Origin: Streptomyces sp. A0958
GTDB taxonomy: Bacteria > Actinomycetota > Actinomycetes > Streptomycetales > Streptomycetaceae
Assembly: GCF_004795035.1 (NCBI RefSeq)
Contig: NZ_SSBK01000006.1
Span: 62,001 to 126,000 of the forward strand
Direction: 5' to 3'
Length of the DNA: 64,000 bases
The position numbers and the translations under genes were made by a program. Positions 35,403 through 42,490 of the stretch are shown here, one piece after another; the stretch's first letter is position 1, and each line of letters starts with the position of its first letter. The notes under the pieces were generated by a model. That model saw only the letters and a program-made list of their open reading frames with translations, was not told where the DNA came from and ran no database searches.

Positions 35403-36301
35403 CACACCTGCTCATCGGCCTGTTCGCGGGCCTCGCCCTCAGTGGTGGCCTGGTGGCCCTGGCCGCCGGCGTCATCGGCACCTCGGCCCCCAGGACGCCC
35501 GGCCCGCTCTCCCGGTGGCGGGCCGCCGCGAGCGGCAACCAGGCGGAGGCGAGACTCCGCGCCCGCGCCCGGGCCAGGGCGGCGGTGGCCGCCGCGTTCG
35601 GCCTGGTGCTGTGGATCGTCACCGGCTGGTTCGCGCTCTGGCCCCTCACGGTGGCTCTCGTGGTGGGCCTGCCCTGGCTGCTCTCGCCGGCGAAGGCGAC
35701 GCAGATCCGCATCGAGCAGCTCGACGCGCTCGCGGAGTGGACCCGCCGGCTCTCCGACGTACTGCTCCTCGGCACCGGCCTGGAACAGGCCATCATCACC
35801 AGTCGCAAGACGGCCCCGGCCGTGCTGAAGGACGAGATCGCCGAACTGTCCGCCCGGATGCTGTCGGGCTGGCGTCCCGAGGACGCCCTGCGCGCCTTCG
35901 CCGACACGCTCGGCGACGCGACCGCCGACAAGATCGCCGCCGCCCTGATCCTGCGCAGCTCGGAGCGGGGCCCCGGCCTGGCCGCCTCGCTCACCGACCT
36001 CGCCGACTCCGTACGCGAGGAGGTCCGCCAGCGCAGGCAGATCGAGGCCGACCGGGCCAAGCCCCGTACGACGGTGCGGTGGATGACGTTCATGACGCTC
36101 GGAGTGGTGGGCGTGGGCGCCTTCAGCACCGACTACGTCGCCCCCTACGGCACCTTCCTCGGGCAACTGGTCCTGACGCTCCTGCTGCTCGGTTTCGGCG
36201 GCACGCTCGCCTGGATGCACTCCCTGGCCTCCTACCGGCCCACCCCGCGCTTCCTCGAAGCCGACCGGCGCAGCCGGGTTCCCCTGCCGGAGGCGCGATG
36301 A
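35399..36301 (+). CDS. TadB-like pilus assembly membrane protein
   Basis: A 300-aa T2SSF-domain protein: TM near 5-25, two TM near 62-95, a cytoplasmic helical domain with GTGLEQAIITSRKTAP near 125 and a second TM pair near 230-275. TadB and TadC form the inner-membrane platform on which CpaF acts. It overlaps both neighbours by 4 nt. The in-frame upstream extension over cpaF is noise. Confidence 0.9.
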   Translation: MTHLLIGLFAGLALSGGLVALAAGVIGTSAPRTPGPLSRWRAAASGNQAEARLRARARARAAVAAAFGLVLWIVTGWFALWPLTVALVVGLPWLLSPAKATQIRIEQLDALAEWTRRLSDVLLLGTGLEQAIITSRKTAPAVLKDEIAELSARMLSGWRPEDALRAFADTLGDATADKIAAALILRSSERGPGLAASLTDLADSVREEVRQRRQIEADRAKPRTTVRWMTFMTLGVVGVGAFSTDYVAPYGTFLGQLVLTLLLLGFGGTLAWMHSLASYRPTPRFLEADRRSRVPLPEAR

Positions 36302-37188
36302 ACATCTCTCCCCTCGCCGTCATCAGCGGGGCCGCCGTCGGCGGCGGACTGGCCCTGTTCGTACGGGCCGTGGTCCGCCCTCAGCCCGACCTCGCCGGGA
36401 CCTTGCACCGGCTCCACGAGGCGGGGCCGCTGCCCGAGGACCGCGACGCACTGACGCAGGACGAACGGTGGGGTGCGTGGCTGCACCAGAAACTGCTGCG
36501 GGTACCGGGCGTACGCGTCCCGTACACCGACCTCGCCCTCGTCGGCCAGAGCCCGGCGAAGTTCATGCTCACCAAGACCACCCTCGCGCTGACGGGGCTG
36601 CTGCTGCCCGCCTTCTTCTTCACGATCTGGGCGGTGCTGGGCCTCACCCCGCCGGTCCTCGTTCCCGGCGTGGTGTGCCTGGGGCTGGCCGTGTTGCTGT
36701 GGTTCGCCCCGGACCTGGCTCTGCGCGACACCGCGCGGCGGGCCCGGGACGAGTTCCGGCAGGCGATCGCCGCCTACCTGGACCTGGTCGCCCTGGAACG
36801 GGCCGGGGACGCCGGGCCGAGCGAAGCGCTGGAGCGGGCGGCCTCGATCGGTCGCGGCTGGGCGTTCCGGCGCCTCCAGGACGCCTTGCTGCAGGCCCGC
36901 ATCGACAAGGTCGCCCCGTGGGACACCCTCAAGTCGCTCAGCGTCGAACTCCGGTTGCCCGTACTCGAAGACGTCGCCGACATCATGCGCCTCTCCGCAC
37001 ACGACGGGGCCGCCGTCTACACCACCCTGCGGGCCCGCGCGAAGTCCCTGCGCACCGAGCTGATGAGCAAGGACGCGGAGGAGGCCAACGCCGCCAGCGA
37101 GCAGATGACCGCGCCCGGCGCGCTGCTCGCGGTCCTGATGATGCTGCTCATCGGGTTCCCCGCCGTCATCCGCATCCTGACCGGCTGA
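36298..37188 (+). CDS. TadC-like pilus assembly membrane protein
   Basis: A 296-aa partner of TadB: N-terminal TM (5-25), TM pair near 95-140, a T2SSF cytoplasmic domain with AIAAYLDLVALERAGD near 160 and a C-terminal TM (near 275-294). It starts with ATG, overlapping the TadB gene by 4 nt. A 48-bp gap with GGAAGAAG separates it from the pilin-like gene. Confidence 0.9.
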   Translation: MNISPLAVISGAAVGGGLALFVRAVVRPQPDLAGTLHRLHEAGPLPEDRDALTQDERWGAWLHQKLLRVPGVRVPYTDLALVGQSPAKFMLTKTTLALTGLLLPAFFFTIWAVLGLTPPVLVPGVVCLGLAVLLWFAPDLALRDTARRARDEFRQAIAAYLDLVALERAGDAGPSEALERAASIGRGWAFRRLQDALLQARIDKVAPWDTLKSLSVELRLPVLEDVADIMRLSAHDGAAVYTTLRARAKSLRTELMSKDAEEANAASEQMTAPGALLAVLMMLLIGFPAVIRILTG

Positions 37189-37236
37189 CCACCAGCCGTC
37201 ACGCCGAAGCCCCCAGAGAAACGGAAGAAGACCGAC

Positions 37237-37452
37237 ATGAAGATCAGAATCCGCGAGATCACCCCGCTGATAGTGGTGCTCGACGTCCTGGCCGCCCGGC
37301 TGAAGGAGGCGCGCGAACGTCCGGACCGGGGCGACGTCAGCATCTCCACCATCATCATCTGGGTCGCCGTCATCGCGGTCGCGGCCGGGATCGCCACCAT
37401 CATCGGCGGCACGCTGTACAGCAAGTACTCGGCCCAGCTCTCCGGGCTGTGA
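37237..37452 (+). CDS. Candidate Flp-type pilin
   Basis: A 71-aa protein with a basic leader-like segment (about residues 1-32, ending RGDVS) and one long hydrophobic helix (ISTIIIWVAVIAVAAGIATI), then a short tail SKYSAQLSGL. Size and position after TadC suit the major Flp/Tad pilin. It lacks the usual Gly/Glu(+5)-Tyr motif of Flp prepilins, so processing may differ. It has its own good ribosome site (GGAAGAAG). The next gene overlaps it by 4 nt. Confidence 0.7.
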   Translation: MKIRIREITPLIVVLDVLAARLKEARERPDRGDVSISTIIIWVAVIAVAAGIATIIGGTLYSKYSAQLSGL

Positions 37453-37919
37453 ACCCGAGGTCCGCCGGCCCGGCGAGCGGCTCCCCGGCACCGGGGGGCC
37501 GCTCCTGGCCGTGGCCGAACCGTGGGCTCCTCGGCCGGCGGCAGCGGGACGGGGGCGACGCCTCCATCGAGATGGCGATCATCCTGCCGGTCGTCATCCT
37601 GCTCACGATGATGATCGTGCAGGCGTGTGTGGCGTACTACGCCAAGCAGATCGCGCTCACCGCGGCCCGCGAGGGCGTCCAGGCCGCCACCGCGTACCAG
37701 TCCACCGACGCGGCGGGGGCCGGCCGTGCCCGGGCCGTACTGACCCGGGTGGCCGGCGACTCGCTGCTCGCTCCCCGTGTCTCGACGGCGGGCAGTACGC
37801 AGGAGCGCGCCACGGTCACCGTCACGGGCCGGGCGCCGTCCGTGCTGCCCGGCTTCGCCGGGATCAAGATCACCCAGAGCGCTTCGGCCCCGCGCGAACG
37901 CTGGACGGTGAAGCCATGA
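37449..37919 (+). CDS. TadE-like pseudopilin
   Basis: A 156-aa protein with an N-terminal basic region and the TadE motif GDASIEMAIILPVVILLTMM (residues 38-57), that is, a Gly-containing basic end, Glu in the helix start, and a hydrophobic helix. The C-terminal 90 residues are a small exported domain. TadE and TadF are minor pseudopilins of the Tad pilus. GTG start overlapping the pilin gene by 4 nt. Confidence 0.82.
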   Translation: MNPRSAGPASGSPAPGGRSWPWPNRGLLGRRQRDGGDASIEMAIILPVVILLTMMIVQACVAYYAKQIALTAAREGVQAATAYQSTDAAGAGRARAVLTRVAGDSLLAPRVSTAGSTQERATVTVTGRAPSVLPGFAGIKITQSASAPRERWTVKP

Positions 37920-38413
37920 CCGGACACCGGTCGCGTCACGTGAGTCGCATGTGTCGCGTGTGTCGCGTGTGTCGCGTGTGTCGCGTGTGTCGCGTGTGTC
38001 GCGACGACAGGGGAAGCACCGCGATCGAGGCGGCCCTCATCGCTCCGCCGCTGATCCTCTTCCTGCTTCTGGCCATCGCCGCCGGGCGCATCGTGATGGC
38101 CGGTCAGGTCGTCGACGCCGCCGCGGAGGACGCCGCCCGCCAGGCCTCGATCTCCCGCGTGCCCGGTGACGCCCGCGAGAGCGCGCTGGCCGCCGCCCGG
38201 GCCACCCTCACCGGCCAGGGCCTCCACTGCTCGTCCACGAGCATCGGTCTGAACACCTCCGGCCTGGGTGCCGGGACCGGGGAGGCGGGCACGGTGACCG
38301 CGACCGTGACCTGCCGCGTGAACCTCGCCGACCTCGCCCTGCCCGGGGTGCCGGGCACCCGCACCATGACCTCGACCTTCACCAGTGCCGTGAACCGTTA
38401 CGTGGAGCGCTGA
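37916..38413 (+). CDS. TadE-like pseudopilin with Cys-Arg-Val tandem repeats
   Basis: A 165-aa protein. The N-terminus (residues 12-30) is five direct copies of Cys-Arg-Val encoded by a 9-bp tandem repeat (37952-38002). The TadE motif GSTAIEAALIAPPLIL and a hydrophobic helix follow, then an exported domain with one Cys pair. The repeats precede the TM, so they sit on the cytoplasmic side or in a cleaved leader. Five or more cysteines could bind metal or crosslink. The frame is kept because the unit is 9 bp. Confidence 0.8.
   Translation: MTGHRSRHVSRMCRVCRVCRVCRVCRVCRDDRGSTAIEAALIAPPLILFLLLAIAAGRIVMAGQVVDAAAEDAARQASISRVPGDARESALAAARATLTGQGLHCSSTSIGLNTSGLGAGTGEAGTVTATVTCRVNLADLALPGVPGTRTMTSTFTSAVNRYVER
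37952..38002 (+). repeat. 9-bp in-frame tandem repeat (TGTCGCGTG)
   Basis: Five perfect copies of TGTCGCGTG run from 37952 to 37996, followed by a partial copy to about 38002; degenerate related sequence (TGAGTCGCA) precedes it. Slipped-strand changes would alter the count of Cys-Arg-Val without shifting frame, so length variation among strains is expected. Confidence 0.9.
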
Positions 38414-38862
38414 TGAACCACAGCCGTCACCGCATGCGTACGCGACTGCGCCAGGACAGCGGCAGCGTCTCCCTCTACGCCGCCATCGTCATCGTCGGCA
38501 TGCTCGTCATGATCGGTATCGCGGTCGACGGCGGTGGCAAGATGCGGGCCACCGAACGCGCCGACGCCCTCGCCCAGGAAGCCGCCCGCACCGGCGGCCA
38601 GGAGATCGACGCCGGGCAGGCCATCACCGGCGAAAGCATCGTCGCCGACACCGGTGCCGCACGGGCCGCGGCCCTCCACTACCTCGCCGTCGCCGGCGCC
38701 CACGGCACGGTCACCGTCTCCGACGACGGCAAGAAGCTCACCGTCACCGTCACCGACGCCTACCGCACCCGCTTCCTGCCCGTGCTGGGCGTCACCGAGA
38801 TGCCCGTGACCGGGCACGCCTCCGCCGTCCTCGTCCACGGCGTCCATGCCCCGGAGGACTGA
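38413..38862 (+). CDS. TadG-like pilus assembly protein
   Basis: A 149-aa protein with a TadE/TadG-like N-terminal motif (DSGSVSLYAAIVIVGML, TM near 18-36) and an exported domain. It starts at the ATG that overlaps the previous stop by 1 nt, and its stop overlaps the next start by 1 nt. It lacks the long von Willebrand domain of full TadG, so it is a short version. Confidence 0.8.
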   Translation: MNHSRHRMRTRLRQDSGSVSLYAAIVIVGMLVMIGIAVDGGGKMRATERADALAQEAARTGGQEIDAGQAITGESIVADTGAARAAALHYLAVAGAHGTVTVSDDGKKLTVTVTDAYRTRFLPVLGVTEMPVTGHASAVLVHGVHAPED

Positions 38863-41800
38863 TGACCGCCCGCCGCACCTCGCTCCCGGCCGACCTCCTG
38901 CGCTCGCTGCTCAGCCTTGTCGGCCTCCTCGTCCTGCTGGCCGGACTCCCCCTCGTCCTGTACGTCGCCGGGCGCGAGTTGGTCCCGCTCGGTCTCGACG
39001 GCCTCGCCTCCCCCGCCGACCTGTTCTCCCGTCAGGACACCGGTGGCCTCGCGCTGCTGGTCCTGACCGGCATCGGGTGGGCGGGGTGGGCGAGCTTCGC
39101 CCTCGCCGTCCTGCTCGAAGTCCCCGCGCAGTTGCGCGGCCGCTCGGCGCCCCGCCTGCGAGGGCTGCGGGTGAGCCAGCGGATGGCGGGGGCACTGGTC
39201 GGCGGCGTGCTCGTCCTGCTGCCCACCGCCGGCGGGGCGATGGCCGCCCAGACGGTACCCGCCACCGCGGCTCCGACCTCCGTGAGCGCCTCGTCCGTCC
39301 CGGGCGATTCGGGCGGGCAGCGGAGCACGCAGGGGGCCGCGGTGAAGACGGGGACGAAGACATCGCACCCGACGTACACGGTGCGGGACAGCCGTCCGGC
39401 CGACAGCCTGTGGAGCATCGCGCAGGAGCGGCTGGGTGACGGCGAGCGCTGGACGGAGATCGCCGCTCTCAACGAGGGCCGCACGATGACGGACGGCCGT
39501 ACGTTCCACGCCGCCGACCCCATCCAGCCGGGCTGGGTCCTCAACCTTCCGGGCAAAGCCGGGAGTTCGGCGCGGGGCGTCGGGAAGAGCGTCACCGTGC
39601 ACCGGGGGGACACGCTGTCGCGGATCGCCGAGGAGCAACTGGGTGACGCGGAGCGCTACCCCGATCTCGTCGAGGCGAACACCGGCCGCGCCATGGACGA
39701 GGCGGGACACCGGCTCACCGACCCGGACCTGATCCTTCCCGGCTGGAAGGTCGTCCTTCCCGCGCAGCACGCCACACCCCCGGCCGACGCCGGCCCCGCC
39801 GACTCGGACCGGACCCGACCGACGCCGCACGAGGACCGGAACGCGGGCGACCAGGACGCGAACGACCAGGGGGGCGCGGGCGGGGGCGGGGCCTCGGCCG
39901 GCCCCACACCCGGGACGGCCAAGCCGACGCAGGAAGCCGAGCCGACGCAGAAGGCCCCCTCGACGCAGGAGGCCACACCGACGCAGAAGGCCACACCGAC
40001 ACGGGAGGCCAAGCCCACGCCGGAGGCCAAGCCGACCCAGAAGGCCACACCGACACCGGTAGCCAAGCCCACGCAGAAGGCCACGCCGACACCGGAGGCC
40101 AAGCCCACGCAGGAAGCGACCGGTGCGGCCGAGTCCCCCAAGCACAGCGAATCCGCGGCCCCCTCGTCTCCTGAGGTCTCGGAGAGCCCCGCGCCAAGCC
40201 GGGACGCTCAGCCCTCGGTGCCGGCCTCCGCAACCGGCACCGTCTCGGAATCCTCCCCCGTGGACATGGCCGCGCTCGCGACCTGGGGCGGCCTGCTCGC
40301 AGCCGGGCTCCTCTCCGCACTCACCGTCAAGCGCCTCCTCCAGCAGCGCAGGCGCCGCGGCGGCGAGCACATCGCTCTGCCCCGGGCCGTGCCGGCATCC
40401 CCGAATCCGCGAGCGGACGAGCAGAAGGACCCCCTGCTCCTGCAACTCGCCGAGGTGGAGCGCCGGATGCGGGCCACCGAAGCCCCCGAAGGCGTCGACC
40501 TCGTCGACCGCGCCCTTCGCACTCTCGCCCACCACGCGACGGCTGCGGGCCGAAGCCTGCCGGACCTGGCCGCCGCACGACTGACGCCGGCCGCCCTCGA
40601 ACTGTGGCTGAACACCCCCTCGCCGCCCCTGCCACCGTTCACCGCCGCAGGACCGGACCGCTGGACCCTGGCGGCGGACGGCACCGGTCTGCTCACCGCG
40701 GACGCCTGCCGCGAGGTGTGCGCCCCCTACCCCGCACTCGTGACTCTCGGCCGCGACGAGGACGACGCCCTGGTCCTCGCCGACCTGGAAGCCCTCGGTG
40801 TCCTGCTCCTCCCGGCCGGCCCGGAAGCCTCCCGGCCCATCCTGCGCGCCCTCGCGATCGAACTGGCCACCGCCTCCTGGAGCGACGACCTCGGCGTGCT
40901 GCTGAGCGGGCTCGGCTCCGGGCTCGTAGCCATCGAGGAGGGGTTCGGCCGGCTCACCGAGACGGACGATCCGGCGGCTGCGGTCAGCGAAGTGAGCGCC
41001 TGGGGGCGGACCGTGCGCACCGCCCTGGCCGACACCGGTGCCGACTCCGTCCGCGCGGCCCGCAGCCGCCCCACCGGCGCGGAGGCCTGGACCCCCCGCA
41101 TCGCGCTCTGTGCGGGGCCCCTGCCGGCCGAGGTGGTCGAGGCCGCCCGGGACCTGCTCGACGCCCCGGCCTGCGCCGCGCTGATCACGGCCGCCGACGC
41201 GGACACGCTGCCCGGGGCGACCGTGCTGCCGGGCCCCGAGGGGGGCACCGTGCGGCTCGCGGGGCGCCAAGTCCGTCTGGTGCCCCAGCACATCACCGAC
41301 GCCGACTACGAGGCACTGCTCAAGATCTTCGGCATCACAGCGGCCCCCGCGTCCGCGCCGCTCCCCCCTCCGAAACCGGTCCGGGAACCCGCGGCACCGG
41401 CCCCGGACGCGGCCCCGGTCCCGAACGCAGCCCCGGTACCGGACGCAGCCCCGGTGTCGGACGCAGCCCCGGTCCCGCACGCAGCCCCGGCCCCGATCCC
41501 GGTCCCGGTCCCGGTCCCGGACGACGCGGCGGCCGTGGAGATCCCCGAGCCGTACAGCGTGGGCATCAACCTGCTGGGCACCCCCGCGGTCACCGGTGTA
41601 CGGCAGGAGATCGCCCCCGCCGCGGCCGGCCGGCTGACGGAGATCGCCGCCTGGATCGCCCTCCACCCCGGGGCCGACACCGCCGCGCTGACGGCGGAGA
41701 TCTGGCCCGGCGGGGTGTCGGCGGCCTTCCGGACCGCCCAGCTGTCCGCCCTACGCCGCTGGCTGGGTACCGACTTCCAGCGCGGCGACACCTACCGGTT

Positions 41801-42263
41801 CGACGCGGACACCGGCACGGACTGGCATCGCTTCCAGGCGCTCGCCCGGCGAGGCCGTCTCAAGGGCGACGACGGTGTCGAGGACCTGAGCGCGGCGCTG
41901 GAACTCGTGCGGGGCCGCCCGTTCGACGCGATTCCGCCGCGCCGCTACGTCTGGGCCGAGTACCTGCGCCAGGACATGATCACCGCCGTGGTGGACACCG
42001 CCGCCCTCCTCGCCGGTCTGCTCGTCGCGGCCGGGGAGCACGTGGCCGCGCGGGAGGCGGCCGACAAGGGGCTGCTCGTCGAGCCGGCCGCCGAGCGCCT
42101 TCACCGCCTCGCGATCCGGGCGGCGGACCTCGCCGGCGACAGCGAGGCGGTGGAGCGGTACGCCCACCGCATCGATGAGCTGACCGACCGGCTCGGCACC
42201 GAGATGCAGCCGGAGACGGCCGAACTCCTCGGCGAGATGGCCCTGCGCCCCTCCCTGGGGTAG
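38862..42263 (+). CDS. LysM-BTAD membrane protein, putative regulator
   Basis: An 1133-aa multidomain protein. Three N-terminal TM segments (about 10-37, 62-88, 106-128) precede two LysM modules (about 168-235 and 243-305) that should face the wall and bind peptidoglycan. A repeat region rich in Pro-Thr-Gln-Lys/Glu-Ala follows (about 350-420), then a further TM near 468-488. The large cytoplasmic part ends in a winged-helix-like segment (about 893-985) and a BTAD-type helical repeat domain (about 986-1125), as in SARP regulators. A second Pro/Val/Asp-rich tract lies near 846-888. As the last gene of the tad operon it may read wall state and control the cluster; this role is inferred. Confidence 0.82.
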   Translation: MTARRTSLPADLLRSLLSLVGLLVLLAGLPLVLYVAGRELVPLGLDGLASPADLFSRQDTGGLALLVLTGIGWAGWASFALAVLLEVPAQLRGRSAPRLRGLRVSQRMAGALVGGVLVLLPTAGGAMAAQTVPATAAPTSVSASSVPGDSGGQRSTQGAAVKTGTKTSHPTYTVRDSRPADSLWSIAQERLGDGERWTEIAALNEGRTMTDGRTFHAADPIQPGWVLNLPGKAGSSARGVGKSVTVHRGDTLSRIAEEQLGDAERYPDLVEANTGRAMDEAGHRLTDPDLILPGWKVVLPAQHATPPADAGPADSDRTRPTPHEDRNAGDQDANDQGGAGGGGASAGPTPGTAKPTQEAEPTQKAPSTQEATPTQKATPTREAKPTPEAKPTQKATPTPVAKPTQKATPTPEAKPTQEATGAAESPKHSESAAPSSPEVSESPAPSRDAQPSVPASATGTVSESSPVDMAALATWGGLLAAGLLSALTVKRLLQQRRRRGGEHIALPRAVPASPNPRADEQKDPLLLQLAEVERRMRATEAPEGVDLVDRALRTLAHHATAAGRSLPDLAAARLTPAALELWLNTPSPPLPPFTAAGPDRWTLAADGTGLLTADACREVCAPYPALVTLGRDEDDALVLADLEALGVLLLPAGPEASRPILRALAIELATASWSDDLGVLLSGLGSGLVAIEEGFGRLTETDDPAAAVSEVSAWGRTVRTALADTGADSVRAARSRPTGAEAWTPRIALCAGPLPAEVVEAARDLLDAPACAALITAADADTLPGATVLPGPEGGTVRLAGRQVRLVPQHITDADYEALLKIFGITAAPASAPLPPPKPVREPAAPAPDAAPVPNAAPVPDAAPVSDAAPVPHAAPAPIPVPVPVPDDAAAVEIPEPYSVGINLLGTPAVTGVRQEIAPAAAGRLTEIAAWIALHPGADTAALTAEIWPGGVSAAFRTAQLSALRRWLGTDFQRGDTYRFDADTGTDWHRFQALARRGRLKGDDGVEDLSAALELVRGRPFDAIPPRRYVWAEYLRQDMITAVVDTAALLAGLLVAAGEHVAAREAADKGLLVEPAAERLHRLAIRAADLAGDSEAVERYAHRIDELTDRLGTEMQPETAELLGEMALRPSLG

Positions 42264-42285
42264 CACTGTTGTCGGCCGGGGCGCT

Positions 42286-42317
42286 CCCGGTACCGCAAAG
42301 AACCCTGCGGTACCGGG
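42286..42317. terminator. Terminator after the tad operon
   Basis: A perfect 12-bp stem (42286-42297 with 42306-42317) with an 8-nt loop, 23 bp after the stop codon of the LysM-BTAD gene. Confidence 0.75.
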
Positions 42318-42335
42318 CCGGTCCGCCGCGCGGTG

Positions 42336-42461
42336 ACCCGTAACGCCGGAGAACCGACCACGGCAGCGGCCGACACCACCCGTAACGCCGGAGAACCGAC
42401 CACGGCAGCGGCCGACACCACCCGTAACGCCGGAGAACCGACAACGGCAGCGGCAGCAGCC
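42336..42461. repeat. 42-bp minisatellite, three copies
   Basis: Two exact and one diverged copy of a 42-bp unit begin at 42336, 42378 and 42420 (unit start ACCCGTAACGCCGGAGAACC). It lies between a terminator and the 3' end of the convergent 800-aa gene. On the plus strand one frame would encode a 14-residue repeat (TRNAGEPTTAAADT) after a GTG at 42333. A real short peptide is not supported. Confidence 0.85.
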
Positions 42462-42490
42462 GACGTCACCGCGGAGAGCGGTGCGTGCGG

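Noticed and set aside
37637..38227. Minus-strand frame with Ala-Thr-His repeats
   Set aside because: It is the reverse reading of the Cys-Arg-Val tandem repeat inside the TadE-like gene.
42336..42461. CRISPR array
   Set aside because: The units are head-to-tail copies without unique spacers, and no cas genes are present.
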